Source: Fulvivirga sp.
Lineage (GTDB): Bacteria > Bacteroidota > Bacteroidia > Cytophagales > Cyclobacteriaceae
Length of the DNA: 64,000 nucleotides
NCBI GenBank assembly: GCA_028280565.1
Contig: JANQLQ010000330.1
Location: 62,001 to 126,000 of the forward strand
Direction: 5' to 3'
Part shown: piece by piece, positions 53,262 through 63,070 of the stretch
How positions within the stretch are numbered: position 1 is the first letter of the stretch
Layout: every line of letters starts with the position of its first letter
Program-made: the position numbers and the translations under genes
The notes under the pieces: generated by a model
What the model saw: the letters and a program-made list of their open reading frames with translations, nothing else
What the model was told of the DNA's origin: nothing
Database searches by the model: none

Positions 53262-53917
53262 GCGACGATCATACCGTCGCGCATTTCTAGCTTACGATCT
53301 GCCATGTTAGCTAATTCTTCATTGTGCGTCACTATTACAAAAGTCTGGCCAGACTGATCGCGAAGCTGGAAAAAAAGATCGTGTAGTTCTTTTGCGTTTT
53401 TAGAATCCAGATTACCACTAGGCTCATCCGCAAAAATAATAGAGGGATTATTGATCAGCGCACGCGCTACCGCCACACGTTGTTGCTCTCCCCCCGAAAG
53501 TTCCGAGGGTTTATGGTCAGATCGTGCTCCTATCGCCAGTGAGTTTAATACCTCTTGGGCTTGTTGTTTGACTTGTGCTGGATTACTACCGTTGATATAG
53601 GCGGGTATACACACATTTTCCAAAGCGGTAAATTCCGGGAGCAGGTTATGGAATTGGAAGATAAAGCCAATGTGCTTATTGCGGAACTTTGCTTTTTCCG
53701 AGGTTCTGAGCTTTAAGACGTCCTTTTGTTTCATAAAAAGCTTCCCGGCGTCAGGATGGTCCAATGTACCCAAAATATGTAGAAGTGTGCTCTTACCTGC
53801 ACCTGAGGCTCCCACTATGGAAATAACCTCTCCCTGTCGTATGGCTATGTCTATCCCTTTCAAGACATCCAGGTCACCATAGGATTTTCTTATGTTTGAA
53901 GCTTTGAGTATTTCCAT
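53258..53917 (-). CDS. lolD: LolD-type ABC transporter ATP-binding protein
   Basis: A 219-residue ABC ATPase of the LolD/MacB class: Walker A GASGAGKS (36-43), Q-loop in [19 protein letters not shown], signature LSGGEQQR, Walker [10 protein letters not shown] and H-loop VIVTHN. The [11 protein letters not shown] segment is typical of LolD, which powers release of lipoproteins from the inner membrane. No LolC/E permease is adjacent here. A role with another FtsX-type permease, such as the one at 27.6-30.1 kb, cannot be excluded. Confidence 0.88.
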   Translation of the reverse strand: MEILKASNIRKSYGDLDVLKGIDIAIRQGEVISIVGASGAGKSTLLHILGTLDHPDAGKLFMKQKDVLKLRTSEKAKFRNKHIGFIFQFHNLLPEFTALENVCIPAYINGSNPAQVKQQAQEVLNSLAIGARSDHKPSELSGGEQQRVAVARALINNPSIIFADEPSGNLDSKNAKELHDLFFQLRDQSGQTFVIVTHNEELANMADRKLEMRDGMIVA

Positions 53918-53996
53918 GTGATAAACAGGGTCAAACTTAATGAATTAGGTCTACAATATCCTCCATCTGCTAGCTTGTTTTAAAATCTCACGACAC

Positions 53997-54027
53997 TTGA
54001 AATATCGAACCAAATGACCTACTTTCG
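53997..54027 (+). promoter_or_regulatory. Candidate promoter of sucC
   Basis: TTG (53997-53999), a 20-nt spacer and TACTTTCG (54020-54027) resemble the Bacteroidota -33/-7 pair, with one mismatch in the -7 box. The ATG at 54046 gives a short leader. Confidence 0.4.
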
Positions 54028-54045
54028 TGGCAAAAAATTTTCAGC

Positions 54046-55257
54046 ATGAACATTCACGAATACCAAGCAAAGGACATTTTGAAAAGTTACGGGGTGAGGG
54101 TACAATCTGGGATAGTGGCGGACAATCCTGATAAGGCATTAGCCGCAGCAAAAGAATTACACGCCGAAACAGGCACGGATTGGTATGTCGTGAAAGCGCA
54201 GATCCATGCTGGTGGCCGCGGTAAGGGCAAGATCAAAGAAACGGACTCTAACGGGGTAGTATTAGCCAAGTCGCTGGATGAGGTGCCCGTAAAGGTGAAA
54301 AATATATTGGGAGGCACGCTTGTCACCGAACAAACAGGGAGCGAAGGGAAAGTGGTGAACAAGGTGTTGATCGCAGAAGATGTTTACTACCCGGGGGATT
54401 CGGAGCCTAAGGAATTCTATATGAGCATTTTGCTGGATAGGGCAAAGGGATGCAACGTGATCATGGCCTCTACCGAAGGAGGTATGGACATAGAAGAAGT
54501 GGCTGAAAGCTCCCCGGAAAAGATCATCAAAGAATGGATTGACCCAGCTACAGGACTGCAAGGTTTTCAAGCGCGGAAGGTAGCCTTTGCCTTAGGACTA
54601 ACCGGTGGTGCATTCAAAGAGATGGTCAAGTTTATCTATGCGCTGTACGATGCTTATGTATCCACGGATTCTGCCATGTTTGAGATTAATCCTGTCCTTA
54701 AGACTTCGGATGATAAAATACTGGCTGTGGATGCCAAGGTGAATTTAGATGATAACGCCCTTTACCGGCATAAAGATCTTGCTGAGCTAAGAGATATTTC
54801 AGAGGAAGATCCCTCGGAGGTAGAAGCGGCTAAGTCAGGGCTTAGCTACGTTAAGCTAGAAGGTAACGTCGGGTGTATGGTGAACGGGGCAGGGTTGGCT
54901 ATGGCCACTATGGACATCATCAAGCTTTCCGGGGGTGATCCCGCGAACTTTTTAGATGTTGGAGGTGGAGCCAACCCGGAAACGGTAGAAACAGGGTTCC
55001 GCATCATCTTGAAAGATCCAAATGTAAAAGCCATATTGATCAATATTTTCGGAGGTATCGTGCGGTGCGACAGGGTAGCCAATGGTGTAGTAGAGGCCTA
55101 CAAGAAAATAGGTGATATCGAGGTCCCCATCATTGTAAGACTTCAAGGCACCAACGCCGAGGAAGGCGCCCGGATCATCGAGGAGTCCGGCCTGAAAGTG
55201 GCTTCCGCTATCCTGCTCAAAGATGCAGCGGCAAAGGTCCGGGAAGTACTGTCTTAG
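54046..55257 (+). CDS. sucC: Succinate--CoA ligase (ADP-forming) beta subunit
   Basis: A 403-residue ATP-grasp protein starting MNIHEYQAKDIL, the SucC family opening. Later landmarks are KAQIHAGGRGKGKIK, FEINPVLKT, VNLDDNALYRH, GLAMATMDIIKLSGG and the CoA-ligase GGGANPETV / INIFGGIVRCD motifs. It forms succinyl-CoA synthetase with SucD in the TCA cycle. The sucD gene is not adjacent, so the subunits are encoded at separate loci, which is common in Bacteroidota. Confidence 0.96.
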   Translation: MNIHEYQAKDILKSYGVRVQSGIVADNPDKALAAAKELHAETGTDWYVVKAQIHAGGRGKGKIKETDSNGVVLAKSLDEVPVKVKNILGGTLVTEQTGSEGKVVNKVLIAEDVYYPGDSEPKEFYMSILLDRAKGCNVIMASTEGGMDIEEVAESSPEKIIKEWIDPATGLQGFQARKVAFALGLTGGAFKEMVKFIYALYDAYVSTDSAMFEINPVLKTSDDKILAVDAKVNLDDNALYRHKDLAELRDISEEDPSEVEAAKSGLSYVKLEGNVGCMVNGAGLAMATMDIIKLSGGDPANFLDVGGGANPETVETGFRIILKDPNVKAILINIFGGIVRCDRVANGVVEAYKKIGDIEVPIIVRLQGTNAEEGARIIEESGLKVASAILLKDAAAKVREVLS

Positions 55258-55326
55258 TTCTTCCTGGCAGGCCTTATGGTCAAAACTGTATGCTTATTTC
55301 ACAAATGCATGGATTTTAGCATATTC

Positions 55327-55350
55327 TTGACCATCTTTGCGGTCAATTTT
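55327..55350 (+). terminator. Hairpin terminator after sucC
   Basis: TTGACC (55327-55332) and GGTCAA (55341-55346) pair across an 8-nt loop, directly followed by TTTT. It ends just before the tRNA. CATCTTTG inside it also resembles a -7 box (TAnnTTTG) and could serve the tRNA promoter instead. Confidence 0.45.
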
Positions 55351-55355
55351 AAGCA

Positions 55356-55429
55356 GCGTCCGTAGTTCAACTGGATAGAATACCAGATTTCGGCTCTGGG
55401 GGTTGAGGGTTCGAATCCTTCCGGACGCA
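55356..55429 (+). tRNA. tRNA-Arg, anticodon TCG
   Basis: A 74-nt cloverleaf: acceptor GCGTCCG/CGGACGC with discriminator A, D-arm around TTCAACTGGATAGAA, anticodon stem CCAGA/TCTGG with loop TTTCGGC giving anticodon TCG (reads CGN Arg codons), and T-arm GGTTCGAATCC. No CCA is encoded. It lies alone between sucC and a DUF6089-type gene. Confidence 0.95.
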
Positions 55430-55435
55430 CTAATG

Positions 55436-55467
55436 AAGAGCTCGTATGGAACCATACGGGCTCTTTT
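55436..55467 (+). terminator. Intrinsic terminator after tRNA-Arg
   Basis: AAGAGCTCGTATG pairs with CATACGGGCTCTT (one G-T wobble) around a GAAC tetraloop, running into TTTT. It begins 7 bases after the tRNA 3' end. Confidence 0.8.
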
Positions 55468-55551
55468 GCTTCAGGATCAATTAAAGTTCGAGTTTTTTTA
55501 ATTGATGAACATTATACTTATCTTGGAGTTTATTAGGCAAATAACCCGTTA

Positions 55552-56454
55552 ATGAAAAGAATCCTCTTATTTTTATATATAGCGTTGGCCGGCTATGAGA
55601 TGCACGCCCAATCATTTTTTAATTTCAGGAAAGGCAGGGACATTATCTTTTCTGTTGGTACCGGCACCACCTCCTACTTTGGTGATTTGAACAACCCAGG
55701 CGATATCTTTGATACTAGTCCGAATATCAACCTAGGTCTCCAATATTTCTTTACAGATAGGATAGCTATACGCAGCGAAGCGAGCTGGTTTAGGCTTTCC
55801 GGTGATGATGCTGATGCCGATAACGAAGGGAGATCCGTAAGAAATCTTTCCTTTAGGTCGGATAACTTCGAATGGAACGTGGTGGGTATTGTACAGGCTT
55901 TTTCCAACGGAACAAGGTACTATCAAAGGCCCGGTATCAATGTCTACGGTTTCGCTGGGATAGGTTTACTTTATTTCAATCCACAGGGCCAGGTCCCGGA
56001 CAATGACTGGAGTGGCAATCCTCTCCCTGAAGCAGGAAACTATGTAGCCTTACAACCTTTGCAGACCGAGGGAGAAGCGTACTCAAGGACTGCCATCGTA
56101 GTCCCGGCCGGTATCGGTTTAAAACTGAAGGCCGGTCCGTTCTTTAACTTTCTTATAGAAGGCGGCTACCGGTTTGCCTTTACCGATTACTTGGATGACG
56201 TAAGCAGCACTTACCTATTACATAGTTCGTTAGCTTCAGATCCTTTACGGCAGGCCATGGCGGATCGGAGGAATGAGATTGGGCTTGAGCCACGCGGGAC
56301 AGAGGAAGGCCTGATCAGGGGCAATTCAGAGGATAATGATGGATACTTCATTTTGAATGCTAAAGTGGAATTCTATTTACCTTCACACATATTTAGCACT
56401 AGTAAATCACGTTATTATAAGAGAAAAAGGTCAAGGAAAGCTAGGAGAAGATGA
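55552..56454 (+). CDS. DUF6089-type outer-membrane beta-barrel protein
   Basis: A 300-residue protein with a signal peptide ending MHAQ. The mature start (DIIFSVGTGTTSYFGDLNNPG) is the typical opening of DUF6089-type Bacteroidota barrels. Strands such as INVYGFAGIGLLYFNP and FFNFLIEGGYRFAFTDYLDDV follow. The C-terminal tail after the last strand is very basic (YYKRKRSRKARRR). It converges on the polysaccharide cluster with an 18-nt gap; proteins of this kind are often found near such loci, but the role is unknown. Confidence 0.8.
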   Translation: MKRILLFLYIALAGYEMHAQSFFNFRKGRDIIFSVGTGTTSYFGDLNNPGDIFDTSPNINLGLQYFFTDRIAIRSEASWFRLSGDDADADNEGRSVRNLSFRSDNFEWNVVGIVQAFSNGTRYYQRPGINVYGFAGIGLLYFNPQGQVPDNDWSGNPLPEAGNYVALQPLQTEGEAYSRTAIVVPAGIGLKLKAGPFFNFLIEGGYRFAFTDYLDDVSSTYLLHSSLASDPLRQAMADRRNEIGLEPRGTEEGLIRGNSEDNDGYFILNAKVEFYLPSHIFSTSKSRYYKRKRSRKARRR

Positions 56455-56472
56455 TTTTTGCATTATGCAAAC

Positions 56473-58383
56473 TTATAGGGCCTTTTTCGAAGTGTCAAGG
56501 ACTTCAAATATAGAACTGTTGCTTTTGAACTCTGGCACAATAGCTTTCATTAAGGCTACGATCTCGTATGAAGAAGAATGCTCGTAATCATTAGTGGCTC
56601 TTTCCAAATTCTCTAAGTTTTTGTTTACTTCCTCAAAAGAGTATTCGGAAACCTGGGCAATCATGATCTTATGATGGTGGGTAGGAATCGTGTTTTCTTT
56701 ATCCAATAATAGTTCCTCGAATAATTTTTCGCCTTGTCTAAGCCCGGTAAAAACAATTTCTATATCTCTCCCGAGTTCTAACCCTGACAATCTGACCATT
56801 TTTCGGGCTAAATCAACGATTCTCATAGATTTTCCCATATCAAAAATGAAAATCTCACCTCCCTTGCCCATGGCACCGGCTTCTAAAACCAACTGGCAAG
56901 CTTCGGTAATGGTCATAAAGTAACGAGTGATCTCAGGGTGTGTTACAGTGATGGGACCTCCTTTACTGATCTGTCTTTTAAAGAAAGGTATTACAGACCC
57001 GTTAGAACCTAGAACGTTGCCAAATCTTGTCGTGACAAAAGTAGTAGAGCCTATCTTATCCTTTAGTTCATTGTTCAGAGATTGAACATATATCTCAGCT
57101 ATTCTTTTCGAGCATCCCATGACACTTGTTGGGTTAACAGCTTTGTCAGTAGATATCATTACAAACCGTTCGACCTTGAACTCAACAGCTAGATCCGCAA
57201 GATTCTTAGTTCCCAGTACATTAGTTGTAACAGCTTCTACCGCGTTTGATTCCATGAGGGGGACATGTTTGTAGGCCGCTGCATGAAAGATCACTTCGGG
57301 GGTCTCTTTTTTAAAAATACTTTCTATCCTCTTCCTGTCGGTTATATCTCCCACATACATGGTACAAGAAGCATTACTATCCAATTCACGCTGAAGTTCA
57401 TAAAGAGGGGACTCGGCCTGGTCAATAAGTATTAACGTTGACGGTTTATATTGTATAGCTTGCCTGGCTAATTCACTACCGATGGATCCCGCTGCCCCAG
57501 TGATGCATACACGTTTTCCATTCAGGGCATCTCTAATGGCGAGGTTATCCAGTTGGATAGATTCTCTCCCCAAGAGCTCCTCAATTTTAACCTCTTTTAT
57601 TTGTTTTAAGCTCAATTCTCCATGCACCCAATCTTTGACATTGGGTATGGAAAGTACTTTAACATCTTCTTTAAGGCATATATCTACGATCTCGTTCTTA
57701 CGCTCAAAAGAAATCCCCTGGTCTGTTATTACCAGTTTTTCAATATCAAGATCTTTCAAATAATACTCCAAATTTGCAGAATTAAAAATGGCAGTACCAT
57801 CAATCACTTTCCCTTGCTTCCTAGCGTCATCTTCAAAAAATGCCAGTACCCTAAAATTAGATTGATCATCCCCTTCCATCAGCTGTTTAGTCATCATTCC
57901 TAGCCGTCCAGCCCCAAATATGGCTACCTTCGCCTTATTAGTAATATTCCTGCTGTAATAGGAAAAAATATTTTTGATAAGAAGACGGTATTGAAAGAGG
58001 AAGAGAAAGGCTGCCAAAAACGAAATTAAGATGACCGAATAAGGAATAAGATTCTTACCAAAATTGGCAAAATGAAGAAGATTGATAACGGAAACGATCA
58101 GGAGGGAGATCAATAATGTTTTTAAGAGACGAACGCCGTCTCCAATGCCGGTATACCTTACTATACCGGCATAACTTTTTGTTAATACGACTGAAATCAA
58201 CACGGAAAATGAGTTTATGGATACTCCATAAAAAAACTCATGCCTCAATAAAGCTATTAAATCAAAATTAAACCTTAGTAAGTACCCTAGTATGGTAGAC
58301 ATAGCCACTAAGCCTATATCTATAATTATAATAATCCAACGCGGTAAAATACGGAGTTTAAGTATTTGCTGTGTAACCGACAA
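56473..58383 (-). CDS. Membrane-bound nucleotide-sugar 4,6-dehydratase (CapD/FlaA1/WbpM-like)
   Basis: A 636-residue protein: four N-terminal TMs (about 13-130), a first Rossmann-like domain (AKVAIFGAGRLGMM, about 150-280), and a catalytic extended short-chain dehydrogenase domain with NAD site ITGAAGSIGSELA (about 293-305) and active-site region STDKAVNPTSVMG. Relatives make UDP-4-keto-6-deoxy-GlcNAc for surface glycans. No ATG keeps TM1; the start is TTG at 58383, four bases after the stop of the small PID-CTERM-like gene, which implies translational coupling. Last gene of the cluster in this window. Confidence 0.9.
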   Translation of the reverse strand: MSVTQQILKLRILPRWIIIIIDIGLVAMSTILGYLLRFNFDLIALLRHEFFYGVSINSFSVLISVVLTKSYAGIVRYTGIGDGVRLLKTLLISLLIVSVINLLHFANFGKNLIPYSVILISFLAAFLFLFQYRLLIKNIFSYYSRNITNKAKVAIFGAGRLGMMTKQLMEGDDQSNFRVLAFFEDDARKQGKVIDGTAIFNSANLEYYLKDLDIEKLVITDQGISFERKNEIVDICLKEDVKVLSIPNVKDWVHGELSLKQIKEVKIEELLGRESIQLDNLAIRDALNGKRVCITGAAGSIGSELARQAIQYKPSTLILIDQAESPLYELQRELDSNASCTMYVGDITDRKRIESIFKKETPEVIFHAAAYKHVPLMESNAVEAVTTNVLGTKNLADLAVEFKVERFVMISTDKAVNPTSVMGCSKRIAEIYVQSLNNELKDKIGSTTFVTTRFGNVLGSNGSVIPFFKRQISKGGPITVTHPEITRYFMTITEACQLVLEAGAMGKGGEIFIFDMGKSMRIVDLARKMVRLSGLELGRDIEIVFTGLRQGEKLFEELLLDKENTIPTHHHKIMIAQVSEYSFEEVNKNLENLERATNDYEHSSSYEIVALMKAIVPEFKSNSSIFEVLDTSKKAL

Positions 58384-58387
58384 AAAA

Positions 58388-58573
58388 CTACTTTTTGAAT
58401 TTATCCCTGATCAGCTTCGTCAATCCCATACCTGCACCTATAAACATTAGGTACTCAATTCCACCTAGAGGTATATTTCTATCTCCCGGACCACCACTGC
58501 CTGGCTGACCTATGGCATAAAAACTAATGGCAAAAAAAAACGTCAAAATAAAAATAACAGACCTCAACCTCAT
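58388..58573 (-). CDS. 61-residue exported protein resembling PID-CTERM sorting-signal proteins
   Basis: The protein has an N-terminal signal (to about residue 22, AIGQ), a short Gly/Pro-rich linker (PGSGGPGDRNIPLGG), one hydrophobic segment (IEYLMFIGAGMGLTKL) and a basic end (IRDKFKK). This signal / motif / TM / basic tail layout is that of tripartite C-terminal sorting signals. The PLGG motif is close to the PIDGG of the Bacteroidota PID-CTERM class, recalled from memory. The gene is tightly packed: 6 nt after the T9SS protein gene and 4 nt before the dehydratase gene. Almost nothing but the sorting signal remains, so its role is open. Confidence 0.7.
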   Translation of the reverse strand: MRLRSVIFILTFFFAISFYAIGQPGSGGPGDRNIPLGGIEYLMFIGAGMGLTKLIRDKFKK

Positions 58574-58579
58574 CTAATT

Positions 58580-61500
58580 CTATTCCTTGATCAACCTCTT
58601 TATTAGATTTTTCTCCCCAAGGCTAACTCGCATCATATAAAATCCCATTTTTAAAGAGGACAGATCTATCGTTTCTCGAAGATCGAAATTCTTTCTTGAA
58701 AAAACTAAAATACCGTTAGCATTATAAATATTAATACTTGCTACTCCAGCATCTTCATGGTTCGTGTTAATCTTAATACGATCATTAAATGGATTAGGAA
58801 CCACCAATAATCCCCCTGCTAGTTCTTCTTCAACTGAAGTCACTACCAATGAAACTTGTCCAGAAGATACACGACAATTCCCATAGGAGACAGATACCGT
58901 ATAGGTTCCCGGTTCTGATGCAGGATAAGTGGTATTATTGGCGCCTTCAATAGGTTCATCGTTAAAAAACCATTGTATTGAATCACTGGGACTATTGATG
59001 CTAAGAAGGTTATCGTCACCAATTTGAATTTCAGGAATACTTGGGATGAATTCGACGACCACTACAAACCTATTACCATAAGAAGCGGAATCTGTCGAAA
59101 CAGTAAAGTCATACGACGACCTAGTATCGTCTATCGCAATTTCTTCGCCAAGAAACTTATCTTCAAGGGCGATCCTGCTCACCCCTTCAATACTATTGAA
59201 GCTATCGAATCGAAGATTATAATCACCTGTACGGATGTTGGTGATATTCATTTCAGTCCGAATAGAACAACCCGATTTCGGGATTGTGTTGTAAACCATG
59301 TCTTGTCCATCCATTAAAGTGGACAGGTTGAATATTGAATTTTGAAGTTTTCTTCCGTCGTATTGAATATCAAAACCTCCGGTAGCGTTTTCATCAAACT
59401 TTAGATAGGTTACATCTTGAGAAAGAGAGTCTTGAAGGGTGATCTTCAGCATTTCAACCGTACTTTTAGTCCTGAAAAAACTAGCTGTAGTCGAGGTTAC
59501 TTTTGAGGCTTCCGTAGCACTTAACGAAGGGCTCGGAGAGTTCCCAGAAGTTTGCACCCAAAAACTTTGACCGGAAGCTATTACACCACCTGTTAAGGCA
59601 CCTAACCCTGAACTTGCATCATATGTAATATACTGTCCTGCTTCAGCATCCCAAACATAAACCACGGCACCCACTGTGTTGCTTCTTGTAAGAAGATCGT
59701 AATCTATAGGTGCTGGGTATGGGTTGCCTAAGAAATTCCATCCATCGCCGGTTGGGTTGGCAGGAGAGGATTCTGTATAGGATACACCAAAGCTAACATT
59801 GCCTTGATTCAATGTTCCTGTAGCATCGATGGTCACCTCTGTATCAACATCCCTGTATACGGTGTAACCAACCCCTGCGCTTATTGCACTAGAACTTGTC
59901 AAACCTACTTGCCAGCCTTGATCTACATCTCCTGTGGCGATTTCTAGGTAAGTAAACACGTTAGGAAAGCCATCGAGCTCGGAGTTAAGCCTAACATCCC
60001 CTGGCTCGTCTAATTCAGAAGCTGTAATCCCATTTAACGGTATGGCAAAATTCCTGAATCGATCCGGGGTAAAAGCGGGTATGTAACGTTCGAAAGTTAC
60101 ATTGCCGGTAACAGAAGATCCCACCGGGATCTCCGCAATTATGGCCGAAGATGAAGCGCCTGTAGAACTAATAACGAAGGTACCCGTACCGGCAGGGCCA
60201 TCTGCATCAAAGGTGACACCTGTTCCTAAAGTTAGGATGTTACCCAACCTAGTAGTACCTTGATTGTTTACACTATTATCGAATTGAAGGTCGTAAAACT
60301 CGGTGGTACTATTGCTACTAATAGTTTGTGTGGAGGAACCATTAAAAGTTAAAGACCCAGTACTTGCATCAAAAGTCCCATTATTAGTAAAATTGCCTAT
60401 AACATCAATATTTGCATTGGAAGCAGTAAGTGAGCTACTAGCACCAACTACCACATTATTAAAACTATCTGACCCACTGCCGGTAAGAGTAGTTGTTCCA
60501 TCAAATGTAAATGTAGATCCCACATTCCCTGCCAACAAGGTGCCGTCATTTTCCAGGTTCCCTGCAAGATTGACATTCTGATCATCAGGGTCAAAAGTCG
60601 AGGAAACATCTATATCAAATAAGCCATTAACATCAATACCAACATTCACAAGTGAAACACTGGAAGACGTATTGGCTATGTTTATCCCACCATTGAAAGT
60701 TATCACGTTATTACCCGTTATCGTCTGAGAAGAAGTTCCATTGAAGATTACATTTTGTGTCGGATTCCAATTTCCATCATTATCTATATTACCTCTTATA
60801 TCAATAGGATTTGGATTAGACCCAGTATCAAAAGTAACATTCGCAGAATTAATAAATAAGTTCCCCAATACTTTAAGTGTTCCTGAGGATTGCAAACTTT
60901 TAGTACCTGCTCCAGAAAGCGTCAAATTCCCTAAATCTTGAGCAGGTATGGTCTGATTAGAACTAGAATTGAAAACTATGGTAGATCCCGGATCGATACC
61001 AGTAAAAAAAGTGGGGCCATTACTAGTATGCCACCATCCTTCCGTCTGGTTTGCCCCGGCAAAGGAAACATTTAGCACCCCTGTAGAAGCAAACAACATT
61101 GTTGTAGCATTTACATATGAATTAGTACTTTGCAAGTTGAGCGTACCATCAATGTCCAAATTAGCAAATAAACTGGAGGTGCTCCCTCCATCAATAGCAC
61201 CCTGAGTTATTAAGGTTGCCCCAGATGATATGCTAAGATCACCTGTTGACCCAATTGATAAACTAGAAGAAAGTGTAAGTGTCCCTGATAAAACCCTCAC
61301 GTCACCTACGGCAGAAATAGCATCAATTATTTCCAATGATTTTACACCAAAACTAAAGTTAAGATTACCAATGGTAGCTATCGCATCCCAGAAATCTATC
61401 ACGAAATCGCCATCCGCTAGGCTATTACCTGTCAATGTAATTCTTGCTCTTCCTGGAATCTCGTTCCCTGTCACAATATCAACAGTTGGAAACTCCTCAA

Positions 61501-61822
61501 AACCTGAATCGTCTCCATCCCACCCTGACAAAACTCCATTTACTGTCAATGTGCGATTGCCCAAATTTAGTGAACCCACTGTATTAAACTGTATTCTTAA
61601 GTTATTGCAAGAAAAGCCGTTTCCAGGAACTGTAACTTGAAATCCATTTGTATATACATCATCAGACGCTCCCGGGTAATCAATCCCTTCCGAACAACCT
61701 GTAGTGCACGCGCCACCCCAAGTAGTTCCAACGTTCCAATTCCCATTCGCACTTGCAATGAACTGCGCAAAAGACGAAAAGCATGACATTAAAAAAATGT
61801 AAATAAGTAAAGCAAATTTCAT
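58580..61822 (-). CDS. Large beta-solenoid surface protein with T9SS type A sorting domain
   Basis: A 1080-residue exported protein. After the signal (ending SFAQ) is the Bacteroidota motif ANGNWNVGTTWGG. A right-handed beta-solenoid region of short rungs follows (GTLTLSSSLSIGSTGDLSI, NSSSNQTIPAQDLGNLTL, about 60-560). A module around FERYIPAFTPDRFRNFAIPL is next, then a region with SIQWFFNDEPIEGANN. The last roughly 75 residues (VVPNPFNDRIKI, ASINIYNANGILVF, GFYMMRVSLG) form a type A T9SS sorting domain. It lies inside the glycan cluster, 117 nt after the aminotransferase gene. Confidence 0.88.
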   Translation of the reverse strand: MKFALLIYIFLMSCFSSFAQFIASANGNWNVGTTWGGACTTGCSEGIDYPGASDDVYTNGFQVTVPGNGFSCNNLRIQFNTVGSLNLGNRTLTVNGVLSGWDGDDSGFEEFPTVDIVTGNEIPGRARITLTGNSLADGDFVIDFWDAIATIGNLNFSFGVKSLEIIDAISAVGDVRVLSGTLTLSSSLSIGSTGDLSISSGATLITQGAIDGGSTSSLFANLDIDGTLNLQSTNSYVNATTMLFASTGVLNVSFAGANQTEGWWHTSNGPTFFTGIDPGSTIVFNSSSNQTIPAQDLGNLTLSGAGTKSLQSSGTLKVLGNLFINSANVTFDTGSNPNPIDIRGNIDNDGNWNPTQNVIFNGTSSQTITGNNVITFNGGINIANTSSSVSLVNVGIDVNGLFDIDVSSTFDPDDQNVNLAGNLENDGTLLAGNVGSTFTFDGTTTLTGSGSDSFNNVVVGASSSLTASNANIDVIGNFTNNGTFDASTGSLTFNGSSTQTISSNSTTEFYDLQFDNSVNNQGTTRLGNILTLGTGVTFDADGPAGTGTFVISSTGASSSAIIAEIPVGSSVTGNVTFERYIPAFTPDRFRNFAIPLNGITASELDEPGDVRLNSELDGFPNVFTYLEIATGDVDQGWQVGLTSSSAISAGVGYTVYRDVDTEVTIDATGTLNQGNVSFGVSYTESSPANPTGDGWNFLGNPYPAPIDYDLLTRSNTVGAVVYVWDAEAGQYITYDASSGLGALTGGVIASGQSFWVQTSGNSPSPSLSATEASKVTSTTASFFRTKSTVEMLKITLQDSLSQDVTYLKFDENATGGFDIQYDGRKLQNSIFNLSTLMDGQDMVYNTIPKSGCSIRTEMNITNIRTGDYNLRFDSFNSIEGVSRIALEDKFLGEEIAIDDTRSSYDFTVSTDSASYGNRFVVVVEFIPSIPEIQIGDDNLLSINSPSDSIQWFFNDEPIEGANNTTYPASEPGTYTVSVSYGNCRVSSGQVSLVVTSVEEELAGGLLVVPNPFNDRIKINTNHEDAGVASINIYNANGILVFSRKNFDLRETIDLSSLKMGFYMMRVSLGEKNLIKRLIKE

Positions 61823-61939
61823 ACTCCAACACGCTTAAGATATCCCAAAATACAAAATAACGGCCAGTTGATAAACCATAGTCTTAAATTAATTCCAATT
61901 AATAAAATAAATACTTATTTGACCACACAAAGTAACCCA

Positions 61940-63070
61940 TTATAGTAATTTCTTTATAAACTCTATTACCCGATCTAAATCGGTATCGGTCAAATCTGCC
62001 CCTGAAGGTAAACATAACCCTCTTTTAAACAAACCATCTGAAACCCCATTATCAAAACACTTAGCTTCTTTAAAAACTGGTTGGCGGTGCATAGGTTTCC
62101 ACACAGGACGTGTTTCAATGTTATGCTTTTCCAAGTGGATCATTATATCATTTCGATCAATACCCGTCTTTTCACGATCAAATAGCATTGTGGTGAGCCA
62201 CCTGTTCGAATACGCACCGGGAAGCTCACACAAAAGACTTACTCCTGAATCATTCCTAAATTCTTTCATGTAGCGATCGAATATAAGTCGGCGTTTTTTT
62301 ATACGTTCTTCCAGCACTTCCATCTGCCCTCTCCCTATGCCGGCAGCAATGTTACTCATTCGATAGTTGTAGCCTACTTCGCTATGCTGGTAATGGGGTG
62401 CTATTTCACGCGCTTGTGTCGCAAGGTATTTCGCCTTATCGATCAATTCTTTGTTACCCGATACTAAAGCCCCTCCTCCCCCGGTGGTGATGATCTTATT
62501 CCCATTAAATGAGTAGACACCGAGTGTTCCAAACGTACCGACTTTTTTACCCTTCCAGCTTGCTCCCAACGCCTCTGCCGCATCTTCTATCAAAGGAATT
62601 TCAAATTCCTGGCATACCCGGGCGATTTCCTCAATTTTTCCTGGCATGCCATACAAATGAACAAAAATCACGGCAGCAGGCTTGTGTCCCATTTTTAGGG
62701 AGCTTTCAATAGCATCTTGCAGCAGCCCGGGGTCCATATTCCAGGTGGCTGGCTCACTATCTACAAAAATGGGACGAGCTTTTTCGTATAAGATCGGGTT
62801 AGCCGAGGCTACAAAGGTAAAACTTGAACAGATCACGTAATCCCCTGGCTTGATGTTTAGAAGCCTGAGAGCGAGGTGGATAGCAGATGTTCCTGAATTT
62901 AAGGCCGCTACATGTTCCACGCCTAGATAATCACCCAATACCTGTTCAAATTTATCCAGGTTAGCCCCCCCCTGCGACACCCATCCTTCATCCATAGCTT
63001 GCTGAACGTACAACATTTCTCTACCATCGAAATGCGGAGGAGACAGCCTGATAGGTACCGACAATGACAT
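61940..63070 (-). CDS. DegT/DnrJ/EryC1-type sugar aminotransferase
   Basis: A 376-residue PLP enzyme. The cofactor lysine is Lys192 in SFNGNKIITTGGGGALV; other landmarks are LNSGTSAIHLALRLL, FVHLYGMPG, IEDAAEALGASW and HYQHSEVGYNYRMSNI. It should transaminate a keto-sugar nucleotide, possibly the 4-keto product of the dehydratase in this cluster (inference). The ATG at 63070 shares its A with the TGA of the upstream sugar transferase gene, so the two are coupled. Confidence 0.93.
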   Translation of the reverse strand: MSLSVPIRLSPPHFDGREMLYVQQAMDEGWVSQGGANLDKFEQVLGDYLGVEHVAALNSGTSAIHLALRLLNIKPGDYVICSSFTFVASANPILYEKARPIFVDSEPATWNMDPGLLQDAIESSLKMGHKPAAVIFVHLYGMPGKIEEIARVCQEFEIPLIEDAAEALGASWKGKKVGTFGTLGVYSFNGNKIITTGGGGALVSGNKELIDKAKYLATQAREIAPHYQHSEVGYNYRMSNIAAGIGRGQMEVLEERIKKRRLIFDRYMKEFRNDSGVSLLCELPGAYSNRWLTTMLFDREKTGIDRNDIMIHLEKHNIETRPVWKPMHRQPVFKEAKCFDNGVSDGLFKRGLCLPSGADLTDTDLDRVIEFIKKLL

